NCBI RefSeq assembly: GCF_000740895.1
Contig: NC_025262.1
Span: 364,001-428,000, forward strand
DNA from: Theileria orientalis strain Shintoku
Lineage: Eukaryota; Apicomplexa; Aconoidasida; Piroplasmida; Theileriidae
Direction: 5' to 3'
Length of the DNA: 64,000 nucleotides
Each line of letters opens with the position of its first letter. The first letter of the stretch is position 1. The position numbers and the translations under genes are program-made. The notes below the pieces were generated by a model. The model was not told where the DNA came from, ran no database searches, and saw only the letters and a list, made by a program, of their open reading frames with translations. This document shows, piece after piece, positions 10,212-20,174 of the stretch.

Positions 10212-11627
10212 TTACTTGTGCAATTTGCTTATAATTCCCGATGCCACTGTCTTTCCACCTTCTCTCAAAGCAAATCTCAGTCCCTCATGTAGCGGCATAT
10301 GGTTTAACAGTTTAATTGTGCACTTCAGACTATCTCCCGGCATGGCCTATATTAATATTATTAATATAATAGTCTTTTTGGTTGACTGAGTAGTTTTAGA
10401 GCCTACCAGTGGGACATCTTCCGGCAAGTGGACTGTGCAGCTTACGTCTCCCGTTCTCAAGAACGCCTGCGGCCTGTAGTTTGACCCGAACCCGTTCTTC
10501 CTGCCACCCTCCTCGTGCGTCAGCACGTACAGATCTGCGTCAAACGAGTCGTAGGAGAAGTAGGTTCCTGGGCAACTCACCACGTACCCTCGCGCTATGT
10601 CGTCTCTTTTGACGTTCTTCAGCAAAAAGCCCACCTGGTCTCCCGCTATGCCCTCGCTCAGCGTCTTTCTGAACATCTCCAGGCTGTTGACCGTCGACTT
10701 TTTTGCGTTCTTCCCGCCTCCCACGATCTCCACTGCGTCTCCTACCTTCACTCTCCCCTGCTCTATTCTTCCCGTAGCCACCGTGCCCTTTCCTGGGATC
10801 GCCAGCACTTCGTCCACTGCTATCAGGAGGGGCAGGTCTTCCTTTCTGTCCGGTGTCGCCAGGTACTCGTCGCACTTTGCCAGCAGCTGCTTGATGCTGT
10901 TTACGCTCTCCTCGTCGTTCATCAGCGCCTTTGTTGCTGAGCCCTTCACTATTGGTGAGTCTCCGTAGTTGTATTCCGACAGCAGCTCATTTATTTCCAG
11001 CTCCACCAGCTCCACGATCTCGGGGTCTTCCACCAGGTCCATTTTATTGAGGTATACCACCAGCTTCGGCACTCCGATTTGCTTAGCCAGAAGTATGTGC
11101 TCTCTTGTTTGTGGCATTGGCCCGTCTGGAGCTGACACCACTAAAATTGCTCCGTCCATTTGTGCTGCTCCTGATATCATGTTTTTTATGTAGTCTGCGT
11201 GTCCTGGGCAGTCCACGTGGCCGTAGTGCCTTTTGTCCGTTTCATACTCCACATGGGTTGCACAGATCGTTATTCCTCTCTTGCGTTCCTCCGGTGCTTT
11301 ATCTATTGAGTCATATGGCACATATTCTCCTACTCCTGATAAGCTACAAACCTTAGTCAAAGCTGCTGTTAATGTCGTTTTACCGTGATCCACGTGGCCT
11401 ATTGTTCCGATATTTAGGTGTTCCTTATTTCGGACAAATGTGCCGACTGCAAAGTTACGTGTTTGATACAAATCACATCCTATTCGTTTAATCAGCTGTA
11501 TTTTATTGTATATTGACACATTCCTTTTGGGAATAGCGTTCAAAAAATATGTATTAAACGATTTGAAATTACTACATTGGTTAATTTTAGATAATAAACT
11601 ACAATTTAACATTTTAATGTTTAACAA
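10212..11627 (-). CDS. TUFM: mitochondrial translation elongation factor Tu
   Basis: Two exons: 11627-10407 and 10346-10212, joined by a 60-nt GT-AG intron in phase 0 (...EDVPL / AMPGDSL...). The frame without this splice would run into AT-rich intron sequence and lose the last beta-barrel strands. An N-terminal extension of about 65 residues, rich in Asn, Lys and Arg with few acids, fits a mitochondrial presequence. The GTPase domain follows: GHVDHGKT (P-loop), RGITI (switch I), DCPGH (G3), NKMD (G4) and GSAT (G5), then domains II and III ending in [16 protein letters not shown]. Apicoplast EF-Tu is usually plastid-encoded in this phylum, so this copy should serve mitochondrial translation. 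Confidence 0.93.
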
Positions 11628-11811
11628 AATACTTTACACTTAATTAATGTAAATAGAATCTTAGAAGATCAAATATTGATACGGATTCCATAGCATAACA
11701 CCATATTGCTTAACACAACACATAAACTGATTTTAACAACTTTTGGTCTTATTTTAATTATAGAAACTGAGTGTTTTAACGGAATAAATAATTATGTTTT
11801 TAAAATATTAT

Positions 11812-14089
11812 TTACTTTTCCAGGCTTTTCAAAAGTTCATCCCAGGAGTCCCTTGTAAACGGACTAAAGTCCAACATTCTGACCACCAGATCAATAATAT
11901 CTATTGGATTATTATTAAATCAGGCTGTTACCGTGATCTCTCGTTTTCAACATTTCCTTGAGCTCGCTTATCACCTCTTCGTATACCAAGTCTTCCTCCT
12001 ACACACATTTAAAGTGAAATTAAAATACCGATGGAATCTTCAGAGTCAGGAGGAAATAATAAATCAGCCCTAAGCAAAACACATCGTTTTTGTGCACAAA
12101 GTGTTTTACTTTATCAGGGAAGTCGTATCGATCCACCTTATTCGCGATTTCTTCCGATAGCTTGTTTGACTCCTCGACATTGTGAAAAGGTATCTCATTG
12201 GTGAGAAGTAATGTAAATTCTGGCGATATGAACTTGGCGCTGTTTAATTTCCCATTCCGTACCTTAAAACACCTTTCAACGAACAGGGCTGCTTATTTAT
12301 TAGTGACAATTAGGCTATCTTTCTATGTAAGCTAAGTGTGTAATGGGCTGTTTGGATAGCTAGTGTCAAACTTTGAGGGCAAAAGTCGGTCAGCAACAAG
12401 TTGCGTCCGTCTTGCGATATTAGCACATTGCTCGGCTTAATATTGTTATGCGCTATTCCGTTTTGCTCCATATAATTTAACCTATGAATATTATTGGTTG
12501 GCATGGTTATCAACTTATATTAGAAAGGTCTGCTATTGAACTAAATAAGTATTAAGTATAAGTAAATAATTGGAAAATACAGTGAAATTTGCTGTTTTAA
12601 GTTGTTGAAGAGCAGCGAATCCTCCAGTTGGTATATATTATTCTTGTTAGGTAGGTACTTCAGGTAATCTAGTACTGATCCATTAATCATTTCCTTACTG
12701 CAGTTAATTAAATGATCGATTGAAGTTGTTAGATAAGGCTCTAGTAACACCTAATTAGTTACTCTATAGATGAGATATTTGGATACGTCATGTACAACAC
12801 AGTTGGTGTGTTGATAAATGGTTCCCTTTTCCTCATTATTTTATCAATGCACATGATTTCAATCGCGCCTTCCTTTTTGGATATGTCAATCCAGTAATTT
12901 TCAAGGGTTTCTTTGATTCTCTCAACTATATCAACTCAATAAACTATGTTATTTAAGTTTATCTAACAATGGGTACACTATTGGTAGCTGTTTAACTATG
13001 GTAATTAACTGATAGGGTACATTCTTTGATGAATGAATCCACCTGGCTGTCCAATGTGTTTGATAAATGTTTGTCGTTTATGCAATTATTGTTTCTGATA
13101 ACAAACGGGTTCAGCACCTATGAGGTTGTTAAGTTCTGAATTGTGTTACACAATAAGTTTGCTAATTATCTACAGATCTCCCATGTTAATATTCTAATTT
13201 ACCAACCAGTTTGGCATAACAAATGATCATTTGTTCCGATTTACCTAAATCAATCGTTAGTTAACAGTGGATAAATTACCTTTTCTCTTCTTTTTTATGC
13301 TGTTTTTATGACCGCTTTCAGTTTCACTGTCACTTTCGTGGTCGTTATTCTGAGGATTGGTGTTAGTCAAGAAACAATACGTATTTGGAGTTCAATTTCG
13401 TCAACTCATTTTCAATCTAAACATCAGTTAGAGCCAACTAAATAGTTATAACATAGCCATAACCATCTAGCTACTGTTACATCTTGTATTCTTTGGCGCA
13501 GTTTGGTTATAAGTATGTCCATTTGGGCGATCTCGCCATCAACATCGAGGCTAAAAATTAATCACTCCATCCACTTTAAGATACTAATAAACTGAGTATT
13601 GAGACTAACACATTCATTTCATCGTATTGATATCCTGCTTGTGTGTTTGATTGCTGAATCAACTTTTCCAAATGATTTTCATAGTGTTCCAACTGCCTCT
13701 TCCTTCGTCGCCTGTTCACGAGTTAATCAACATTTAAACGATTTGTAACAACGAATTTAATTAACATTATAATTGTATAACTTGAAACTAACTCATTTAT
13801 AGCTATATATTAAAGCAGTGTTTCTAAATAAGCTATATAAATCATACAATTCAGTCTCCATGTTCTTAATTAACTGTTCTGTAAAGCATCCAACTTTCCA
13901 GCAATCTCCCATTTGATCATCACCTAAATATTACATCAAGCTAAATAATCCGGTATCATAACGAACATAAAATAACATCTCTTAGTTTTAATATGGTATA
14001 TATTGATTACCCGGAACAAGGTGTATAGGCCTAAGCTCAAACGGCCACTCAATTTGTTCCTTTTCAAGCAAGGATGATAAATCGGCCAT
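11812..14089 (-). CDS. protein kinase-like protein with degenerate catalytic loop
   Basis: A multi-exon gene starting MADLSSLLEKEQIEWPFELRPIHLVPG at 14089. The N-terminal half is helical and includes a probable coiled coil (IAQMDILITKLRQRIQ, near 13,500). The C-terminal half is kinase-like: HNNIKPSNVLI (VIb, near 12,440), LLLTDF (VII, near 12,390), FISPEF (VIII, near 12,220), DVFCLGLIYYFLL (IX, near 12,080) and MLDFSPFTRDSWDELLKSL (XI), with stop at 11812. The usual HRD is HNN, so the catalytic Asp is replaced by Asn, while the DFG Asp is kept (DFC). The N-lobe is weakly conserved. It is therefore probably a pseudokinase or very divergent kinase. Exon borders are approximate. Confidence 0.65.
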
Positions 14090-14331
14090 TTATATACACA
14101 ACAATGTGATTTTACGATATTATATACAAGAACGATGAAAAATATGATTTATTTACAATCAAAAGTTTAGAATTTCGAGTAATTATAAATTATTTGTACA
14201 CATTAGAAGACAAATATAAAATTTTAACAAATCAAAAGGATTCAACAGAATAGTATTACATTAATCTACAGAATAAACCTTTTTACAGAGAAACAAATTA
14301 ACCAATTGTACGATTGGGCGGGGTGTGTAGA

Positions 14332-15151
14332 TTAAGAATCTGAGTCGCTGAAAATAACCGAATTTACGGTGTTCGTTATTTCACCTATATTAATTATTAT
14401 TTTCATTTTTTTTGTTGATTAAATAACACTTATTTTACCTGATCCTTTCCACGACGAGCGCTTCTTTTTATACTTTTGTGACCTAAAGTCTTTACCCTTC
14501 ACTAAACTCAACTGTTCAGCGTCCTTTAAGGCAAATGAATCGCCCTTTGCTCTATATGTATTGTTTTTGAGCTCTTCCTTCTCTATTTTACTCAGCCAAA
14601 TCTCCTCATTTATTCTTTTGAATGGGACTCCTATAAACTGTGAAACTTCTTTAAAATACCTGATTTTACACCATGTGTACTGGAGATTTCCTTATTTTTT
14701 TCGTCCCCGGAGGTATCAGAGTCCTCTATACCGGTATGAGTTATAGGATGGTCAGTTTTGAGTGTTTCAATTGTTCCCTCTAAGACTTCCGATCTGACGA
14801 ATCCCGGAAGAACTCCTGAATCTTCCTTAGTCTTCTTTACTTTTTTAATAGGTGTGGATTCTGTGCCCTTATTTTTAGAATATTTGATGATTTTTTTAAG
14901 CAATTTTGGGATTAATTTATTAAAATCAGCATTTGCGATAAAATCTGGCAATTGTTCCGGTCTCAACTAAAAATAATTTATCTATTATATTTAAAATATA
15001 TAAATAAAGTATTTAAATTCAATACATGATTGCAATTTGTTTCTTTTCTTAATTTTTTTAGCGTTTTGTTGAGTCCGTAATCTGAGAGTATTTTGACTGC
15101 TGATAGTAATAATACATTTTGTTGATAATCTTTAGATCCGTCACCTGTCAT
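14332..15151 (-). CDS. SRP40/Nopp140-like nucleolar protein with LisH-type N-terminus
   Basis: Four exons in consistent phase. Exon 1 (15151 to about 15025) has a LisH-like helix pair (VLLLSAVKILSDYGLNKTLK). Exon 2 is a Lys/Ser/Glu-rich linker. Exon 3 starts after a short intron near 14,640 and carries the SRP40 C-terminal domain: VPFKRINEEIWLSK, NTYRAKGDSFALKDAE, KGKDFRSQKYKKKRSSWKG. The last exon encodes GEITNTVNSVIFSDSDS and stops at 14332. This order (PF-R, nucleic-acid-like KGK-FR-K-KKKR, then NS-F-SD) is the Nopp140/SRP40 signature, a chaperone of small nucleolar RNPs. The protein has only about 200 residues and lacks the long alternating acidic/basic repeats of animal Nopp140. Confidence 0.85.
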
Positions 15152-15441
15152 TTTTTATTTTCTATTATACGAATAAAATGTTTAAATAATATATTGATGA
15201 TATAATTCGTCACGATTTATTTAATAAAATAATCAACACAAGAATATGTTAATTATACAAAACCATGTTATACACCTATTAAAATTCGTATTATTATGTA
15301 TTAAATGTATTTCTAGTGATAAACTAATTATGATAGTACATTTATGTCACACTACATTTGCATAACAAATTCATCACAATTCTTAATATTTCATCATCAA
15401 TTTTTTATTAAAGCAACATCAATATTTTCTTTTATTGATTA

Positions 15442-16049
15442 ATGACGAATAACACAAATAAATATTTAAATGATGCTCTAGAATTGCGAATTGCCTACTT
15501 AGCAAACTCATCCTTTAAACTGTTTGATAAATTGCCCTCAATCTCACACCATTTAATGTAACATATTATTCCGTTATTTATTTTTATTAAATATTATTTT
15601 ATAATCGGAATTTATAGGAGATGTGCTGTTGGTTTCTCTACTCAATCACATAAAGGTTTTTTCCCTTACACATTATATCTATACATCATCATTATTTACA
15701 AATGGACAGAGTATAATTTATACACAGCTTATAATACACATTTTTAGTTCCTACTGAATTTAATGTGTGTAAGAAGTGTGGAATACCTCTAGTTCCATGT
15801 GTAAATCTGGAGATCAGATGCAGGAAATGTACCAAAAGGAATCGTAAAACTTTTAAAAAATATCTTAAGAAAAAGACTCATAAAATGTATCATAAGAACA
15901 AAATGGTATCTATTAGCTGACGTAGCTTTTACTATCTATTTATTCTCATAACATAGAAAGTATTTATAACATTTTAGGTCTATAAGTGTAAAACGTGTTG
16001 TAACATAGTAAATTTGCCATCTGTTTGCAAATATAATAAAAATAAATAG
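15442..16049 (+). CDS. RPP21: RNase P/MRP protein subunit, Rpp21/Rpr2 type
   Basis: Four exons in consistent phase, each too short for ORF calling. Exon 1 starts at ATG 15442 and encodes a helical N-terminus (LELRIAYLANSSFKLF). A small second exon near 15,620-15,660 encodes RCAVGFSTQSHK. Exon 3 (from about 15,750) gives VCKKCGIPLVPCVNLEIRC and exon 4 gives YKCKTCCNIVNLP, stopping at 16047-16049. The arrangement of an N-terminal helix pair, then CxxC followed by PLVPx and R, then a second CxxC, is the zinc-ribbon layout of Rpp21/Rpr2/Snm1, which assist the RNA in pre-tRNA or pre-rRNA cleavage. A Lys/Arg-rich segment between the Cys pairs fits RNA binding. Confidence 0.75.
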
Positions 16050-16407
16050 TCTCTTAATGTATTGTTGTAACAATGTAATTGTTAATTAAACATTTGTGAA
16101 ATATTTATTATACATTGTGTTTAAAATTGTCAATATTATCGTTTTAAATAATTTGCTGATGATGTGTGAACTAATTCATTTATTTATAACATGGAAGGTT
16201 GTTGTACTGTGAAGTTGGGTCATAAACATATATAGAAGACTTATATTTGATAATTTTATAAAATACTATAATATAATATTTATAATATATTATATACGTA
16301 TTTTATAAATCTGATAATATTTGTTTTAAATGTTATGTCACACTAGAATGGTTAAATATCTACAACTTAAAATGTAATTTACATATTATTTAATTATTGA
16401 TTTAATC
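16050..16407. other. AT-rich intergenic stretch
   Basis: About 360 bases, with a run of near-pure A/T around 16,255-16,320. It separates two plus-strand genes and should hold the 3' UTR of the Rpp21-like gene and the promoter of the ITPase gene. No exon was seen. Confidence 0.45.
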
Positions 16408-17211
16408 ATGGAAAAGAAGAAGATTTTATTCTGCACATCTAATTCTGAAAAAATTAGAGACTTGAAACATATTCTAGGGGATGAGTTTACAATAACCACT
16501 GAACCACTCGACTGTATTTTTATTAACTAACCTAACAATTTAGTAACCGAAATACAAGGTGACCCCAAGGAAATCGCACTGTTCAAGGCCAAGGAAGCTT
16601 ATGAAAAGTTAAAGAGGCCAGTTCTAACTGAAGATACTTGCCTTTGCTTCAATGCGTTCAAAGGGCTTCCCGGACCATATGTGTATGTAGTATCGTGAAG
16701 TTTCAATTTTAGAAATTACTAAAAATTATTTAGGAAGTTTTTTTTACTTAATTTGGGTGTGTATGGACTTTACAATTTACTCGAAAAGTTTGAAGTATGA
16801 TGATTGCTTATAAACATAATATCGACTAAATAACTGACTCAAATACAGGATAAAACAGCATATTCACTATGCACATTTGGATATGCTGATGAAAATGGAG
16901 TCAAGCTATTTCAGGGGAAGACTGATGGGAAAATAGTATACCCAAGGCCACCAGTAGATGTGGGTTGGAACAGTATTTTTGAACCGGAAGGTCCAGGAAA
17001 AACATTTTCGCAAATGACTCTAGAGGAAAAGAACCTAATTTCTCATAGATATAGAGCAGCCATTAAACTAAAAGTAAGAAAACGTATGCACATTTTTGTT
17101 TTAGGAATACCTATTAACTCAGTAAAACCCTGCTGGATAATTTTAACAATTATGTGAATTTTAATGTTTTAGGATTTACACTTAAGATTCTTTCACATAA
17201 AATTACTATAA
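16408..17211 (+). CDS. ITPA: inosine triphosphate pyrophosphatase (Ham1/ITPase)
   Basis: Five exons, starting [23 protein letters not shown]. The family motifs appear in order: [10 protein letters not shown] (substrate loop), [20 protein letters not shown] (metal-binding Glu/Asp), [44 protein letters not shown], and LISHRYRA near the end. The final exon encodes [12 protein letters not shown] and stops at 17209-17211. The enzyme removes ITP, dITP and XTP from the nucleotide pool by releasing pyrophosphate. Introns are short and GT-AG, with the first near 16,506-16,540 and the others near 16,687-16,732, 16,798-16,850 and 17,074-17,172. The length, a little under 200 residues, is normal. Confidence 0.92.
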
Positions 17212-17327
17212 CATCCTTTTGTATCATCCCCATCCGTTGTTGTTGTTTTATAAGTTATTATTAAATTAATGTATCTTATAAACAAATGTTATGAAGTATA
17301 GTTTGTTATGAAACAATTAGTATTATA

Positions 17328-18560
17328 ATGTTGAAATTGGGGCCTAATACTAGCAACAATATCATTTCAACCTCTGTTGTAAGTTACACATTTATAAAGA
17401 CCTCTCACTTACATCAGCTATAAAACACTTTTATTACAAACAAACACATTTATATATAAATCATACAGAATAGAGCTGTTAGAGAACTCCCGTGGAGGTC
17501 AAGGTTCGATGTTTTAAAGGAACGAATTAAGCCCATTTATATGTCAGAATGCCCAGGCACACCAAGGCGCGAATATCAAGAAAATATGATAAATGGAATT
17601 AGAATTCATCCAACATTCAACCCATATGTTAGGTTGAACAAAGAAAAGAGATATAAATTGGATAACTGGCCATCCAGGTTCTTATTAGTCCTTTACTGTT
17701 GTTTACTATATATCATGTTTATCTTCATAATGATTCCTTAGAAACTGGGATGACTGGAACCCACATTTTTGCTATGTTCGAGGTGGAAGGAAGAGGCATC
17801 CTATACCTAAAGGATTCTTGCCGTTGAAAGATGAACTAGGAAGTAATCATCCTCCAATGTATACCACAATCACTAATGATTAACCCAATCGCTATTTAGT
17901 TATTTACTGGTTGTTATTGTTAATTGTACGGGTTATATTGTTATTTAAATACCAGTACTAATCAAATATAGGCTATCTGGACGCTATAAGGCTGATGTAG
18001 AAAAGCAGTATTATTACAATGGTATATCAATGCATTAGAAATTACTATTAGCATTAGAAACTTTGAACACAAAATAGTGACTATATAATCACAAACATAA
18101 TTAATATTACTATTAATCCTTACGATGATTAGGGCTTCCTTGGGTTTGGGATTTAAACTACTACACTGGCAGAATACATTTCCACGACAGGGAAATCCTG
18201 TTCCCTAAAGTCTGGTACAGACAAGCATACAGGTACTTGTACTCCAATTAGAATTTACTTAATAATATTTATGAATTCCTTAGTATTTTAGTTGATATTA
18301 CTAGAGTTATTGATACCTATTGAGACTAAACTATACATAAAATCATACTGATAGCTCTATAAAGTTATCCATTACTTTAATTTAGGCAAAAAATAATCCA
18401 GTTGGAATTAAAAAACCTAGATAAACACTTAAAGGAGTATAAGGAACATTTTAAGCTGAAGAAACGATATAGTTATTACGAAAAGGCAGTAGCAGCAATG
18501 GCCGGAGAAGAACTGGCCTCTAAGTACATTAGACAGAGGAAAATATACAAGATAGGTTAA
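17328..18560 (+). CDS. conserved-looking hypothetical protein, possibly mitochondrial
   Basis: At least six exons in consistent phase. Exon 1 (17328-17378) encodes MLKLGPNTSNNIISTSV; exon 2 starts at 17469 (NRAVRELPWRSRFDVLKERIKP). Later exons give NWDDWNPHFCYVRGGRKRH, LSGRYKADVEKQYYYNG, LPWVWDLNYYTGRIHF and the end KYIRQRKIYKIG with stop at 18558-18560. The protein is about 220 residues, basic, and rich in Trp, Tyr and Arg, with an unacidic N-terminus. Such a profile is common in mitochondrial ribosomal proteins, but no family signature was recognised, so the assignment stays open. Confidence 0.65.
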
Positions 18561-18908
18561 TTTTTAACTTTATGATTCTTTTATTTCAAATTATTGCATG
18601 AGTGTGTATGGGTTGAGTATGTCAGATGGTCTTCATGGATGTTACTGATTACTGGTAAAAGTGAGTAAGAATTGTCTAATGAATGGTTTATTGTAATTGA
18701 AATCGTGTAGTTGACAATAATAACTGATTTATAATATTTGTGTGGGTAGGAAGGCACTATAGAATCTTAGACTATTATTATAATTGGTACTCTTGTAGTT
18801 CATTATACGAAGTGTTGTAAATCCGTTCTATTTTAATATTAGAGTCAATTATTCTAATAAATATTTACAAATAATCATTGTAATGGCCGTTGAGGATGCA
18901 CACTAATT
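18561..18908. other. intergenic, no gene seen
   Basis: About 350 AT-rich bases between two plus-strand genes. A short upstream frame (ATG at about 18,883 to TAA at 18,905) ends just before the next start codon and could be a leader uORF. Nothing else was recognised. Confidence 0.4.
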
Positions 18909-20078
18909 ATGCAAAATGTTATCAAGTGTATATATCCGAAGATCAGACGAATTCCACAGAATTTTTCATCAAAATGCGCTCTGAAGTCTGAGCTGTACGA
19001 AAACAAAGATTCTAATATTCACGTATTGAGCGTAGTCTGCGGATCACATCATTTGAACTTTTCACCATACGATTCAGCTTTGGTTCTAGATTTACTGCTA
19101 ACCAACCACAACAAGTCTAACGGGTCTTGCAAATCGATTGATAAAAACACGAGTGATAGTAACAAAAAATTCAAATCTCACACTCTCTATAAACCGGCAA
19201 TTACACGAGTTGTTGATAGTGTGATTAATTATAGAAGTGAGCTGCTCCCGTATTTCTTTAAAAAATTCTCAGAATTGCACGAAATTGGTGCCTTGCGGTC
19301 AATAATTTTTGTTATTGTTGACTCTAAGAGTCTACCCAATTATAACATAAACGCTTTGATAGAATTTTGTTATTTAACTTCGTTTCACATTCCTTCTTCT
19401 TGTTTTTCTGATCAAAAACACTCAGATTATAAGTTGTATAATAGTTTTTATGAGGAATTGGTGGATAATATAACTAAATTAATAAATAACCATTGTTTAA
19501 ATAAGGTTTTGTTGTACAAGTTATTGTACTCATTATCTAGGATTCCTTTTAAACTCGACCACAAAAGACTGTTTAAGTTGGTTTTTAACAAATGTATGTG
19601 ACTATTAACTAATGATAAGGCTTGTTTAGATATTGGTGAATAGTTTTAGTTTGGTGTTGACAGTAATTAAGTAAATAGGCTATACATAGTCTTGAATCGC
19701 ATTTACTTAAATTAAAAATGATAGTTAATTGAATAGAAATAAGGTAATTTTGTAGTAACGGAAGTATTGAGTAACAATTACTGGGAATCGAAGTATTTGA
19801 TACAAATATACGAATCTCTTTATAAATTGGAGCTTTTAGACCAGAGAACACTGTTTTTAATATATCGCAACATTGAATTGGTAGTTTTTGAATTGAACCC
19901 TAGGGATTTGAAATCGTTATTGTCCATAAGTAGTAAATTGGATGACTCGTATGTACATAAATGTGTTAAGTAATCACATTACATGGAAGTGAAATAACAT
20001 GTGTGTAGGTTGTCCAAGAAGCTGACGAAAGTAGCAAACGAAAAACTGGCTTTGTATAATAAACTGAATGTTAAGTAA
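18909..20078 (+). CDS. hypothetical helical protein, three exons
   Basis: Exon 1 (from 18909) gives about 230 residues starting MQNVIKCIYPKIRRIPQNF, a basic start compatible with a mitochondrial presequence. A GT donor at about 19,598 joins to an exon near 19,755 (LTEVLSNNYWESKYLIQIY), and a second intron near 19,970 leads to the end KLTKVANEKLALYNKLNVK, stop 20076-20078. Phases agree across both junctions. The protein is about 330 residues of Leu/Ser/Asn/Lys-rich helices and resembles in style the helical-repeat (RAP/HPR-type) organellar RNA-binding proteins common in Apicomplexa, but no RAP domain is present. Family unknown. Confidence 0.65.
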
Positions 20079-20174
20079 TTTTAAAGAGACTGATTATAAT
20101 TAATTAATCAGCAGTAAAGTGAACATTTAAAGAAGAAAACAATAAAATCATTAGGATTATTTTAAATATAAAAA

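Noticed and set aside
16250..16320. Near-pure A/T block as a possible replication origin or centromere piece
   Set aside because: Length and composition are ordinary for intergenic DNA here; no supporting repeat structure.
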